Of a stretch of 64,000 nt of DNA, positions 12,164-24,384 are shown piece by piece. The DNA is taken from positions 10,235,967 to 10,299,966 of the forward strand of contig CM044502.1 of NCBI GenBank assembly GCA_024364805.1, in the 5' to 3' direction. This DNA is from Euprymna scolopes. Taxonomy: Eukaryota; Mollusca; Cephalopoda; Sepiida; Sepiolidae. The translations under genes and the position numbers were made by a program. Under the pieces are notes generated by a model, which saw nothing but the letters and a program-made list of their open reading frames with translations, ran no database searches and was not told where the DNA came from. Numbering within the stretch: position 1 is the first letter of the stretch; the number at the start of each line of letters is the position of its first letter.

Positions 12164-13080
12164 TCTATATATTTCTTTACCAATAATGCTTCAAGCAAAC
12201 TACTACCTATTCATATATATATATATATATATATTCAGGTGTCATCGCATTTTTAACAGATGGAATTGCCCGATCCTCGAAGACAAGCCACATCTCAACA
12301 CAATCATCTCTTTTCCTCGTGAAATTAGGTCGAAGTCTCCGTTTTGAAGGATATTACCAGCTATGACCTCGAACACCTGCAACTTATTAGATTGAATTAG
12401 TGTGATCTACTTGTTGTAGAAATCCAGGTGTTCCGACGCTATAAGTCTGTTAAGAATACTTACATTTTCTTTTATCTTGAGAAACGAAAAATCAAACAAC
12501 TTTAAGAATTGTTCTATTCAAACAATAATAAGCCTTATCTAATCATGAAAATCGTTTATTCGTTGTGTAATTATAAGGGTTCCCTTTGATATTTTTGAAA
12601 ACCTGTTTGGAAACGTCATAAATGGATGGTCAAACGACATTTCAAAATGGTTCTATTTCTAAATTTTTACCTTAAGCCTTCATAGCCACGGTAATGGCAC
12701 GACACTTTATTGTTAAAATCTGTCACAGTTATTGAGAGTAGTAATTGGATATTTAGTTTAAGCATAACTTCTGCCTCACTTGTTTTTTTTATGGGACTTG
12801 CAGCCTAGGATCGATGTTTCTGATCAAGGAATAAAAATGGTTGTTTTCTTAGTTGAAATCTCGTATGTTCCAGAAATGAATATATTTGTTTAAAGTAGCT
12901 GAGTTTTCTAGTATACAGCAATAGAGTAATTAAATCTTGTAAGTTGATTTAATGAGCAGGTGTTCGTGTCGTAGCTAGAAAATCTTTTTAAAAAGGACTC
13001 TTTAATGTCTTCTCTAGGCTTTTTATTAGTCTGTATGCTATGTAGTTGGGGACGCAAGAAAATATTTATCTGTCTGTCTA
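12164..13080. other. No recognised gene
   Basis: AT-rich stretch with a (TA)n run at about 12212-12233 and no visible coding or repeat structure. Confidence 0.4.
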
Positions 13081-14204
13081 TGCATCTCTATATGTGTAGC
13101 ATCGATGCATCTGTATATCTGTGTAGCATCGATGCATCTGTATATCTGTGTAGCATCGATGCATCTGTATATCTGTGTAGCATCGATGCATCTGTATATC
13201 TGTGTAGCATCGATGCATCTGTATATCTGTGTAGCATCGATGCATCTGTATATCTGTGTAGTATCGATGCATCTGTATATCTGTGTAGCATCGATGCACC
13301 TCTATATCTGTGTAGCATCGATGTATCTCTATATCTGTGTAGCATCGATGCACCTCTATATCTGTGTAGNNNNNNNNNNNNNNNNNNNNNNNNNNNNNNN
13401 NNNNNNNNNNNNNNNNNNNNNNNNNNNNNNNNNNNNNNNNNNNNNNNNNNNNNNNNNNNNNNNNNNNNNNNNNNNNNNNNNNNNNNNNNNNNNNNNNNNN
13501 NNNNNNNNNNNNNNNNNNNNNNNNNNNNNNNNNNNNNNNNNNNNNNNNNNNNNNNNNNNNNNNNNNNNNNNNNNNNNNNNNNNNNNNNNNNNNNNNNNNN
13601 NNNNNNNNNNNNNNNNNNNNNNNNNNNNNNNNNNNNNNNNNNNNNNNNNNNNNNNNNNNNNNNNNNNNNNNNNNNNNNNNNNNNNNNNNNNNNNNNNNNN
13701 NNNNNNNNNNNNNNNNNNNNNNNNNNNNNNNNNNNNNNNNNNNNNNNNNNNNNNNNNNNNNNNNNNNNNNNNNNNNNNNNNNNNNNNNNNNNNNNNNNNN
13801 NNNNNNNNNNNNNNNNNNNNNNNNNNNNNNNNNNNNNNNNNNNNNNNNNNNNNNNNNNNNNNNNNNNNNNNNNNNNNNNNNNNNNNNNNNNNNNNNNNNN
13901 NNNNNNNNNNNNNNNNNNNNNNNNNNNNNNNNNNNNNNNNNNNNNNNNNNNNNNNNNNNNNNNNNNNNNNNNNNNNNNNNNNNNNNNNNNNNNNNNNNNN
14001 NNNNNNNNNNNNNNNNNNNNNNNNNNNNNNNNNNNNNNNNNNNNNNNNNNNNNNNNNNNNNNNNNNNNNNNNNNNNNNNNNNNNNNNNNNNNNNNNNNNN
14101 NNNNNNNNNNNNNNNNNNNNNNNNNNNNNNNNNNNNNNNNNNNNNNNNNNNNNNNNNNNNNNNNNNNGTGTTGTATCGATGCATCTCTATATCTGTGTTG
14201 TATC
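13081..14204. repeat. 27-bp minisatellite interrupted by an assembly gap
   Basis: The unit is 27 bp and contains the palindrome GCATCGATGC next to TGTATATCTGTGTA. About ten clean units run from 13081 to 13369, and a little more than one unit follows the gap at 14168-14204. Because 27 is a multiple of three, every frame lacking a stop stays open, giving long repetitive pseudo-proteins (unit SIDASVYLC in one frame). Slight drift towards CACCTC and TTGTATC variants is seen at the edges of the gap. Confidence 0.95.
13370..14167. other. Assembly gap of 798 N
   Basis: A run of N flanked on both sides by the same 27-bp repeat. The array was evidently too repetitive to assemble, and the true length is unknown. 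Confidence 0.99.
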
Positions 14205-15298
14205 GATCTAGCTGTTAATCTATTAATCTATCAATTTATCTATCTATCCAGTGATATTGTAAAAGTATTAGAAGTTATTTATTGTTTAGAGGTTTTGATA
14301 AATTTGTCAATGATATTAATTTGACAAGTTGCACCAGAAGACTGTCCGATAGTTTACCCGGAACGGCGGTGTAGTCACGTGATTAGGTTAGCTTGAAAAA
14401 TAGAGAAGTTGGATTAAGAACGTCACCAGAAGATGAACTGAAAGGAGTCTCCTCTTAAAAGACAGGGGGGCGTCTCAGACGTGAGACGTATAAGAACAGG
14501 CCACCCAACTAAAGATCGTCAATCCCTCCTTTGCTAGACGTAATGCCTGGGAGCGAATAAGCAAGTATAAAAAATACACTCCATCTTGGGTACTACCTTG
14601 GTAGCTTTCATGCGTGTTTTGTTTCGAGAATCAACTCCTTCAAGATAATGAAGACCCCACCCCCGAAAATGTTCAGCAGAATCAGGTATGCCACGTTTAT
14701 GTATTCGTGTTATGTCAACAAATACACACAGAGGCCCTACTGACGATCATGGTAGGGTTTAAAGGGTTAAATAAAGTGTTACACACAAATACATACATTC
14801 AGATGAACCCTTCGTCACATACATATGACAGTGTGTCCATTCAGTGTATATACAACACACGTCATGTTGATACCCCCGTTATGTAACACGTATTCATGGC
14901 TTAACCATCAAATTATATTCTTGTGAAGAGGAACCCGGATGTAGTCATTACATCAGAATCAATCAATATAACAATTATCGTTGGTATTTTTGTTAGATCC
15001 TTACATCAAGTGGCTTAGTGACTTGTCTGGAGCAGTTTCCACAAAAGAACAAGTCGGTGTTATAGGGCGAATGTCGCAAAAGCCTATTTTATATATACTT
15101 TGATGTAAGTATATAAGGTACGTCTATCGAATATGAACGGTTTAGGATATTTTAAACGAAAGCGCAATAAATTCACAGAAATTATATTTTAAACATGACA
15201 GGCAGCCGACGTCAGTTAGTTGTAGATATTATGTTGATCGCATATTTTAAGGTTTGTTCAAACGGCATTTTAAATCGGTAAAATTTATTTTATGTAAA
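14205..15298. other. No recognised gene
   Basis: Follows the minisatellite. A stretch near 14375-14425 (CACGTGATTAGGTTAGCT) weakly resembles the inverse of repeat G, and a TATA-like string lies at about 14566. Neither is enough to call an element. Confidence 0.35.
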
Positions 15299-15493
15299 TC
15301 TAAGACGCCTCTTAACATCCCAGATGCATCCATTACGTCTAAGACACCACTTAACATCCAAGATACATCCGTTACATCTAAGACGCCTCTTAACATCCAA
15401 GATGCACCCATTGCATCTAAGACGCCTCTCAACATCCAAGATGCATCCATTACGTCTAAGACGCCACTTAACATCCAAGACGCATCCATTTAC
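15299..15493. repeat. 39-bp tandem repeat, five units
   Basis: Five consecutive 39-bp units, each beginning TCTAAGACGCC or a near form and containing AACATCCAAGATGCATCC. Units differ at a few positions. The period is a multiple of three, so several overlapping frames stay open on both strands (for example the unit SKTPLNIQDASIT). These are by-products of the repeat, not genes. Confidence 0.95.
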
Positions 15494-16334
15494 TTTGTCA
15501 GTTCAGCGATTAAAATGGTATTTTAGATTGAAGCATGAACAAATTCAATAGTTACGCGCTGAAACTTAAGCGACTGTGGCGAGTTTTCGTTGCCTTTAAG
15601 CTCATGTCAAGCAACAATAATGTGCCACGTAACCTCTTTTTACACTAGCTTCGCAGAGTCGGTTACACAGAAACTTATATGAATTACACCTGAGAGAATA
15701 TGAATTGCATAGCCAGAAGGCTTCGTTTCAGTTAGGGTCATTGAGCTGCTGAGCCAGATACATGAAGCAATATTCAGCTTTTGAGCCAGATACATGAAGC
15801 AATATTCAGCTTACAGATAGCCAAACTGCTGGATGTATCGCTTGGCGCATCGCCGTCATTGATCATTAAATTATTTCCCTCTATTATGAGTTGCTTTTAC
15901 ATAACTGCAGCTCTGTTCGATCCCTGTGCAAATATAAGGTATCTTCCTATAAACATTCACAGCAAAAACTCGTCTAGATATAATCAGTGCCGATAGTTTC
16001 CCATTCTCTTTTTCTTTACTTAAAACTAAACGAAACTTCAAGGAGTAAATTTTCTTTCCTTGAACTTCCTGTGTGCTGAACACAGTACTGCGTGACTGCT
16101 ATTCCAGTCGACTGTCACGTAGGTACTTTCAAGTCTAATTATTACGTTGTCGTATCATAAAATGAGCGTTTGTTGTATATTGGTTGAAATTGGAATGGAG
16201 ATGATATATTAAAACGTGTCTATTTATAAAGGATTGAATGTTTAATTATCTTACCAGAGTTAATGTCGTTGTGTGTGTGTGATCGTCTAGTGGTCTTTCT
16301 ATTACATATGTTCATATGCTGTTAAGTGTGAATA
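15494..16334. other. No recognised gene; short direct duplication
   Basis: A unit of about 30 bp containing GAGCCAGATACATGAAGCAA is present twice in tandem at about 15752-15813. No other structure is evident. Confidence 0.5.
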
Positions 16335-16725
16335 TGTGTGTGACATGTCATTTGAACACACCTTCTGCCATTTTGTTGGTCCATCTGGAAATTCTCGTCT
16401 GGGAGGGAGACTTGATACCTGTTTTTGGGGACGAAGATTTATTTCACTCCAAGACAAGAAATTGGTTATAGTTTTTTATTCACCTTCCAGATCGTTCGCA
16501 GAAGTTTGGAAAGTGAATTTGGCCTTTGTTGTAGGTCTTATTTCTACCACGTCAGCCTTCGTTCCCCCCAGCGAAGGGAAGGAGACAACGACGAAGCCGT
16601 CTGCTCTCTTAAAAGTCCCGACCAAATCTCTTCGATTCAGCTAACCTGATCACATGACTCGCAAGCAATCAAATCAGCTGATCTTGACTTCCCGTCAACG
16701 TGTCTACACTATAACTCACCTCTTC

Positions 16726-16770
<45 letters not shown>

Positions 16771-16880
16771 ATTATCTAAGATTATGTAAATAAATTCTCG
16801 CTGAACCGTCCCCCTCCTATATAAGCAGATTCTTTCTGATAATCATTGTGTTGTCTCACTGTACACCTGCCACTCGTTTA
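16335..16880 (+). repeat. Dispersed repeat G, copy 2
   Basis: 16335-16765 matches 1545-1970, ending in a (CT)n run at 16728-16767. Beyond the shared part, CTATATAAG at about 16818 could be a TATA box. An LTR origin is possible but unproven: there is no partner copy in direct orientation nearby, no internal region and no obvious target duplication. Confidence 0.6.
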
Positions 16881-17482
16881 ACTCTTGCGATCGAGTGATT
16901 TGAGGTCATAAAAAGTGGTGTCTCTTCGTACAAATTATTAAACTAAGCGATTACCGTTCCATGATAGAAAAATCAATCTCCACTGCTCCGAAAAAAATTT
17001 TTTTCACCAATTATATGTGTAACGAAAATTGACGTTCAGATATTAAACGTTATTGCTAGACTCCGTGATCCATTTGGGATCAAAATCAATTACGTTTTTG
17101 AGTCTAAAAAAATGTCTAAAACTGAATGCTTAAACTTGATGGGGTTTCAGATGAAATTGATATTCAAGATTTTGCCTAATTGATTTTTAATGATTTTCCA
17201 TTTTAAAATAAAAACGTTATGACTTCTTGACACCTCTTAAGGTACTCTAATTGAAATTAAGGATGTTCATTAAAATCTAATAACTAATGTGAACATTTCA
17301 AAATACCAGAAGGTATATTACATTTGCGGATGTGTGCTAATCCCCCTTCGTCTTTTGCATACAACAAACTTTAACTGAATATCACCCACAACTAAACTAT
17401 TTACACATATCAGATGTGCTTCAAAATTCATTATGATCGGTTTAATTAGTGGAACTTTGAAAATTACAGATATAAAATATTT

Positions 17483-17490
<8 letters not shown>
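16881..17490. other. No recognised feature
   Basis: AT-rich spacer. Nothing repeats elsewhere in the window. Confidence 0.4.
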
Positions 17491-17527
<37 letters not shown>

Positions 17528-17696
17528 CATGGGTGCCCGCCGTTTGCTGGGTGTTTGGAGGTATGCGTTGAGAAAAAAAAAAGAGTGGTAGTAGGAAGGC
17601 AGGCTCGAACCCATACCGCGAAAGAGGAAAAGAACAGAGAAAAACGTAACGTCTTTGTTGTTACGACCACCGCCAAACCGGAAGTGACGTAGGTAT
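17491..17696 (-). mobile_element. HelA, 5'-truncated, next to (TA)n
   Basis: A (TA)n tract at 17491-17523 is followed by the minus-strand 3' end ending in GCTAA|T at 17524, with a degraded hairpin. The tRNA-like box B (GGGTTCGAGCCTGCC in complement) lies near 17605. Only the 3' 170 bp or so of HelA is present, up to the GTCACTTCCGG block in complement. Confidence 0.75.
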
Positions 17697-18041
17697 AAAA
17701 ACATAATCATATTACATAAAAACGCATGTAGAGGGAGGACAGATTGACCGGTCTTTTAATTCATGATAAATTCCAGAACATAGGTCGAATAACCTTTCTT
17801 TAACAAGCAAAAACTAAAAAAAACATACGTCAGCAAACAGGTAACACTCTGGAACAAGTACAAACGTGTAAAATAAAAGCTTTTATTAACCAGAAGAATC
17901 ATTTTCACGTGCTAAATGTGTAAGTCAGTCTTCCTTGAATGTACTCGGTCTCCTCATGTAAAAGAAATTAAGATATTAGAGTCTGCTAACGATGCGCTGA
18001 GATGGGTATCTTATAAGGCGAAGATTTGGGAACATCGTTCG
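17697..18041. other. No recognised feature
   Basis: Spacer between a HelA fragment and a LINE 3' end. Confidence 0.4.
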
Positions 18042-18400
18042 GTTTTTTTTTTACATGGGGGTCACCACTTATCAAGGCCCAGAGGCCACTTAGGGATAAG
18101 GGTTATTGCGTGTACAGTAATCAATGATACAGTATTGTAGTAATCATTAGTATTGGGGGTTTTGATAGTGTCTTACTTAAGGGGGCGGTTTGTCAGGAAT
18201 TTGTTTGTTGGATTTGAAGACATCTAAGATGTAGTCAGGTGGGAAACAGGTGAACGGAAGAAAGTTCCACAATCGTGAACGTCTGAGAAAGAAGCTCTTC
18301 TCATGAAATCTACCTTTGGATTTAGGCACAGATATAGAGTGGGGAAAATTATTGACAGTAGTTTTAGCCAGACGGTTGTTTCTCGTGAAAGATTGGGTTG
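18042..18400 (-). mobile_element. LINE 3' end (CR1/Jockey-like), 5'-truncated
   Basis: The T-run at the left edge is the A-tail in complement. The segment matches the 3' part of the copies at 24385, 28836, 47640 and 52911: the end of the reverse-transcriptase ORF and a short 3' UTR with CTTGATAAGTGGTGACCC. The coding frame is broken, and only the last 100 or so codons are represented. 5' truncation is normal for target-primed insertion. Confidence 0.8.
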
Positions 18401-19565
18401 GAAAAGATTATTACTTAATTGTTAATGCACGACTGATAGTTTTTAAAGTGACTGAATAAATCCTTCGAGACTGAAGGAGGTGTCAAATTTGCGTAATTTA
18501 ACGAAGAAAACTTTACGGACGTTGAATAATGCGGAGAAATAGTTTGTAAGCTTAGAATATCAATTCATTGTTGTAAGCGTTAACTTCTTTAACGTGAAAA
18601 AACATTTTGCTCATTTGCAGTTTTTATCTGACACTTTAATCCCTGACGATGTGGACTCTAGCAGTTTAGTACGCATAGTGAAAATTTCGAGCCCGTTATT
18701 CTGTCGCCGGGAGACCGTCTATAGATAGAATCATGCTGGGGCTTACGGAACGGCTTTCTGCATTTGGTACTCCTTAACTATCCTTTGGAGTTAGATTCCA
18801 GCAGCATTACAGTCGACGTCGATAGTATCTTTAGAGAACTGTGTCTGGTCTGATAAAAAACTTTTCGCGTTAATCTTTATATATCAGTTTTCTCGAACGT
18901 TCTAATCAGTTTAGTGTCCCTACGCGAAGGGATAAAATATAGTCCCGTAAGTGTGACGCATTACAACCACGTTTCCTTGAGCGATACCGATTTGCATAGG
19001 TGTTCGTTGCCACAATAAAAATGTCCCCGCAATGAATAAATTCTGGCTGTACGAATTTTGTTTATCTGAAACGCGACTTTGATTAGCTGGCCATTACACA
19101 TATAAATATACACACAAGTATACAAACGTACACATATATGTAATTTTATTCGAATATAGATTATGTTCTTAGTGTTACGTGTATTTAAGTTTAAAATAAA
19201 TAGTATATTGTTGCCGAGAACTGAGTAACCTCTGTAATTTAGTGCCAGATTTCAAATGGGCATCCTCGGTAGACAGTTGAGCAAAAAGATAATTGTGTAT
19301 ATTACATTTAATGTTTAACATGTTGGAACAGGCAGGGAGAGAAAAATAAGCAAGCGGTATTTCTAGAGGAGTATTATCGTTTTACACAAAAGTGCGGCAA
19401 ATTCATATGAGCAAATTGTATGCATTATTTTGTAATACACGCATAGAGAGCTAACAAAGATGCAAACTTTTTTATAACTAGTCTAAAAGGGAATGGTTAG
19501 TGGCTGCTGCGCCAGGCGAGATGTAGCAGCAATAGCATATGCAGGATCAGACATGACAATATATA
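18401..19565. other. No recognised feature
   Basis: More than 1 kb of unique-looking DNA with a slightly higher GC patch at about 18600-19060. I could not identify a gene or repeat. Confidence 0.4.
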
Positions 19566-20170
19566 CATATGCTGTCCCAAAAGAAGCGGATGGTTAAAAA
19601 AAAAAATTCATAACTTAATTTTGTATATTTTTCTTTTATTTTTTTCAGATCATCTAGAGTAATCCTTTCAAGGTCATCAGGAGTCGTTACACTACCGAGG
19701 AGCGAATATTTATGGTAGATTCGTATTTTCGGTTGAATGAGTCAATATCAGAAACTCAAAGAAAATTTCGACGAAACTTCAACGCAAGAAATTCCTTTAT
19801 TCCAATGCAATAAATCCATCCACAATAAATGCCCTTAAAAACAATATAGACGATGAAATTAGGGTCATAAGCCCTGAAACATTAAGTGATGTGCTGGACA
19901 ATACCCTGCAGAGAGCACAAGAGTGTGAAAATGAAAATGGTGGACATTTGAGTAACATCATATTTCATAACTAAAATTAGACCTTGTGAAAAACATACTC
20001 TAGATTAAGTTGTGTAAGTAAATGTACAACAAGTAGTGTATGATATGTTATTATATATTAAAAATCACGGAGAGGCTCTTCTACCTACATATGAAAATTG
20101 GTAATCATAACTTAAATATTGAGGAAGTTAATCAAATTAAAAATCAGTCAGATTCTTTTGGGGCGCCCTG
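19566..20170 (+). mobile_element. Internally deleted mariner-like element
   Basis: Ends of the type CAGGGCGCCCCAAAAGAAT (right, in complement) and TGTCCCAAAAGAAGC (left), flanked by TA. Inside, about 19690-19800 encodes an N-terminal transposase piece (FMVDSYFRLNESISETQRKF, a helix-turn-helix type start). About 19830-19972 encodes the typical C-terminal end (LSDVLDNTLQRAQECENENG, then GHLSNIIF). The whole DDE catalytic core between them is missing. A 605-bp deletion derivative that could move only in trans. Confidence 0.8.
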
Positions 20171-20174
20171 TATA

Positions 20175-20967
20175 TCTTTCCTCTACTATTAGATAAAAGG
20201 AACTGTGTATGTGTCTGATTGAGTATGCTAGTTCGTTCGCTCTAGAAACCGGCCTGTCAGTGTTTTTGGAGTTGTATCGGAATGTAACCGATAAGTATCG
20301 ATAATCAATACTCGAAATAATCATATGAAAGAAGGGACAGGCGACTTTCACCTAAGTTAAGTGTTTATACAACGCAAAATCACAAGTGCATTTGAGCAGT
20401 TTTATTACCACATAATCCGAAAGGCCCGCCACATAAAAAAAACTGTATTTTTTTTATATAGCACGGAACGCGTTCGAAATTAATGCTTTGTTTAAAACGC
20501 AATTGCATAATAATACTTGAATTTTATTTTAAATTTACATTGGAGCTGTCATCACTGCAACAGCAATAACACCCAGGCATATATAATCAATAGTTAGTTG
20601 TTTGATATGGCGGGGGCGCGTTCGAAATTACTGTTTCTGTTTAGAGGACAACTGACCTATGCTATTTGACGTTTGCATTTTGTGTAATTGGAAGTGTGAT
20701 TCAAGCCAGTATATAAAAATAATGCTATAAAATCAACAGTAGATTCTTTCCGGTACACTGTATAGTACAATGTATTGTGAATTGATTCACTGCGCAAGGC
20801 ATGTGAAGATTTCTCCAGATGCATTGCGATAAGTCCCCAACAAGAGCAGGCAATCAATCGATTTGATTGTAAAATGTGCGATTTCACTGACTCCGATAAC
20901 AATAAAATGGAAGTGTCAAACATTCGTTGATCATTCAATCACGGGAAACGTCGGAACTCCGTGCAAT
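20175..20967 (+). mobile_element. Non-autonomous Helitron, HelB2
   Basis: Starts A|TCTTTCCTCTACTATTAGA three bases after the mariner target TA. The 3' end is decayed (ACGGGAAACGTCGGAACTCC, then GTGCAAT where CTAG is expected). The body matches 9050-9909, including the CGTTCGAAATTA block, which occurs twice here (near 20470 and 20611). Confidence 0.65.
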
Positions 20968-21193
20968 TATAGAATAATGACCGGTTAGAGTCCGGCATAG
21001 TAATTTCTTTTACATATTTATCATAATTCATGTTGACTGCGTTAGCCGGCGAGTATATATCTTGGAATTTGGGGAAGGCTACTACAAGTGTTAGAAAAAA
21101 ACATTTGCAATTGTTAACGAAAAGTTAGCATTCAAACTAAACATCCATTTCTAGCCAACAATTCTGCTACAGACTGAAGAGCAGTTTTTGGAA

Positions 21194-21648
21194 TATTTAT
21201 AATATAAAGCTTACTTGCATGTTTATATGTAAGTATGCATGTGTGTTTTTATGTCTGTCTAAAACTTTCGACAGAGGCGAAGGATTTTCACGAAATATCT
21301 ATCGTATTAATGCCTGATCGTTCGAACGAAATATATCGAAAAATTGGCTAAAAACATGAATTCCTTCACCCTCATCTGGGTACTTTTCTACAAGGAGGGG
21401 TCGCTTTTTCGTCGATATTTTTGAAAGCCATCCCCTCTTTTCAATTGTTCAATCTTCAATTCCCCTTAAACCTTCACCACTTCCGATTTGGCGAAGACGT
21501 CACGGTTTTTTGTTCAGGTTCTTTTCCTCATTCGCGGTACGGGTTCGATCCTGCCTGCCTACTACCATTTTTTTTTTTGCTCAACACACACTTCCAAACA
21601 TCCGGGCAACGCCGGGCAACGCCGGGCAACGCCGGCCACTTAGGCTTG
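21194..21648 (+). mobile_element. Non-autonomous Helitron, HelA
   Basis: The start is blurred (TATAATATAAAGC). The body has the HelA landmarks TTTCGACAGAGGCGA, TACAAGGAGGGGTCGC and a tRNA-like box B GGTTCGATCCTGCC. The 3' hairpin is unusual: GGGCAACGCC is repeated three times before CCACTTAGG and CTTG (CTAG expected). Confidence 0.8.
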
Positions 21649-22172
21649 TATATAATAAATGTTAAAAAGAATAGCATGGTACGAACAAATTAACTCATCT
21701 CAAACGCAATTGCATCAAAAATACTCCTCTCCGACAAACGAACAATAGCAGATAATTATTGTCAAGGGAACACTTTTAGTTTTAAAAATCTATTCAAAGG
21801 TTCAGAACTTTAAAAATAGAATCCAGAAAAAAAGGTTTAATAATAGTTCACTTATCAACTATATCACCCGAAACCAAATTGAGTAAATATGTTTCTATAC
21901 TAGCAAAGCAATAACACTTTGTTTACATCTGTTTACAAATATATTTTACAATTCTTCTATGCCCCTTTTTAATTTGTTTATTTTGGCAGGGCATATAGCA
22001 TCCTATCGGATTTCAATTATAGATTCCAACAGATTTTTTATATGAAGTTCTTGCTCTTATTTTGAGAACAAGTGTTTTAATCGCTCTTCTACTTTATTCC
22101 CGAGGTTGTTTTAAATTCTCTTTATTAGTAGTAAGGCCCGTAGAAATACTATAGAATGCGAAATATATTTAA
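21649..22172. other. No recognised feature
   Basis: AT-rich spacer between two plus-strand Helitrons. Confidence 0.4.
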
Positions 22173-22929
22173 TCAACAAATGTACAATTATATAAATGCA
22201 ACTTTGTGTGTGTGAGTTCGTTCCTGATAGTTTCCGAAACGGCTGAACCGATTTTCTTTAAAATTTACAGAACTTTAGTGCATAAGTTTGGGCGTGATCT
22301 TAGTTCATTTTTTTCTCAGAATACACCCGATAATTTCTGATAATCGATAATCGAAACCGTTATTTTAATTTTACTATCATCGGTAAAGCTATATTTTCAA
22401 TGTCGTCTCTTAGCAACAATGATAGAACAACGGGCCGTAAAATTCTACTGGGTAAGTTGATAGCGTGTTTTTTCCCCCTGCATGGCGTGGTCTGATGCTT
22501 CAAACCCCGAGCGTCGATTTCTAGTTTTTTTCGTTAACTGGAAAGGAGTTTTTACGCGTGTGTGTATATTTTTAAAATATCTATTTTTGCAAATAGAATA
22601 TAAAATATAAAATCAACGGTAGGTTCTTTGATATAATAGAGGCGTGTTTAAAATGGACGCTTCTGTAGAGTGTAATTGGACCATTGTACTTTACTTTAGC
22701 GTTATAAACTTAATTCTAGTCATTATGCAAAATTAAAAATCACTTCATAAAATCAACAGAATGTTCTCTACAGTGCAATGTAGACTACAATGAATTGTGG
22801 ACTAAGTAACTACGAGGAGGCATGTTACGCTAGCTCCCTTTCAGATTTCGATGACAATAAAAATATTAGAATTGCGGAACATTTGTTAACCATTTTAAAA
22901 TCCCGAGCAACGTCGGGTCGGCCTGCTAG
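22173..22929 (+). mobile_element. Non-autonomous Helitron, HelB
   Basis: Start at or just inside A|TCAACAAATGTACAATTAT. It ends CCCGAGCAACGTCGGGTC, then GGCCTGCTAG|T (22926-22929). The body closely follows 4130-4819 and 48999-49739. A good reference copy with an intact hairpin. Confidence 0.85.
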
Positions 22930-23160
22930 TGTTTTGATAAAGCTAATATTTTACTGGATAGAGGAAATAAATTGTTTCCTGGACAGAAAAACAAACTAAT
23001 AGCACGCAGTTAAAAACTTTTCTATGAAAAGAGTGTCCATTGTGTTTTTAATAATAAAAAAAAAACTGGACCAAATGAGAACTGGATAATTTCCAATAGA
23101 TAATCGGGCAGTAATTTTTTTTAAATTCCATTTTCACCCCAAACAAGACACAATGCCACT

Positions 23161-24048
23161 TTGATGTAGGGGGACACCTATCAAGCACAAGAGTTGCAGG
23201 GATACTATGTAAGGAGTTGAGCAGCAAGATGACTGTTCACATTACACTTGAATTCTGTATGTAAGCAGGAACCCCATAGGGAATTCCAAAGTTTAGCAGT
23301 TCTGGGGAAGAAACAATTAAAGTAGAATCTTTTCTAGCGTCTAAGGATCTGTACCGTGTAGGGGTGGGACTTTGCTACTTGTTGGGTGTTTTCGGGAGTA
23401 TTAACGTCGAGGGGGTACAAGGGCTTGAAATTCGTCGGAGCATCCACCATTAAAATACTTGTAAAACAGGCAGGCGGATGTAACATTTCGTCGGTGCGAA
23501 AGAGGCTGAAGGTTAGGTGACAGTTTAGAACCTTCGCCGACTCTCTTTTAAACCCTGTCAAGGAAGGAGACAAATAGCAGATGGTCCTCCCCACATGTGA
23601 CAAGAATACTCCATACATGGGCGAATGGTGGCCTTGTAGAGGTACAGAATACTCTCAGGTGTAAGTAACTTTCAGGCTCGGTAGAGAGAGCCCAGCATCT
23701 TTACAGCAGCCTTGCCAACGCTCTCGATGTATCTGTACCATCTCGTGTTCCATGTGAACGTTAAGTCGAGGAGTTTTAACGAAGTACTTTATAGTAATGT
23801 GTCTTTAGCCATAGCTATTATTGGTTAAGGAGTTTTTTTGTTGTTATTATTAAAGCAAACGAGCGTAGTCCTGGCAGTATTGAACGTTGCAATCCATTTT
23901 TGACAATTCCACTATTGATTGGAAGCCGTCCTCTAGGGTTTCCACTATTGCCTTAGGTGTGTGTTTACTCGTTTTTCAATTGTGCCTGTTATAGATCGTT
24001 TTGTCGTCGGGTAATATGCCCATCTCGGAGACTATTTCATTTTATCAT
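23161..24048 (-). mobile_element. LINE fragment, CR1/Jockey-like, second lineage
   Basis: The minus-strand translation in pieces shows LPDDKTIYN, a decayed form of the (F/Y)ADD box of reverse transcriptase. This is followed by QSIVEWSK, typical of the region just after that box, then, further on, an open stretch at 23618-23334. Multiple stops and frame changes occur. It differs from the five other LINE copies in its 3' part. Confidence 0.65.
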
Positions 24049-24384
24049 TTTATTGTGCTACATAGTTAAATATATATAATAAAATCATATTGTAACAGAC
24101 GAATGATTGCAGACAATGTTGTTTCCGGACCTGCTTCTTTCAAAAGTTCCTTTTTTTTTTACATATCGTTAGTCTGACTGCCTTTTTCCCCTGCACATCG
24201 AAATTACTACAAAATCCTTTCTCGCACAATAATAAAAATGATCATTTATTATCATAATGCTATTCAGAAAACGGGGTTAACTCAATTAGACGTCACTCTT
24301 ATCTTGTCCAGGGTTTCGAGATGCTCCTTTTTAAGACCAAATACGCTAATCGGGCCATTTTGTTTTTTTGAAGTCGTAAATAAA
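24049..24384. other. No recognised feature
   Basis: Spacer between two minus-strand LINE remnants. Confidence 0.35.

Noticed and set aside
13005-14324. A 439-codon open frame (and a long one on the other strand)
   Set aside because: It is the 27-bp repeat read through plus a run of N; a period divisible by three keeps it open. No gene.
14341-14600. A third copy of repeat G or a solo LTR with a TATA-like box
   Set aside because: Similarity is limited to about 40 bases, and no matching ends or flanking duplication can be seen.
13081-15493. CRISPR-like array
   Set aside because: The repeats are contiguous with no unique spacers, and the DNA is clearly animal-like.
15247-15551. Overlapping small frames on both strands
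   Set aside because: All come from the five-unit 39-bp tandem repeat.
16335-16880. Repeat G as an LTR-retroelement terminal repeat
   Set aside because: No paired copy, internal region, primer site or target duplication could be shown, so it is kept as an unclassified repeat.
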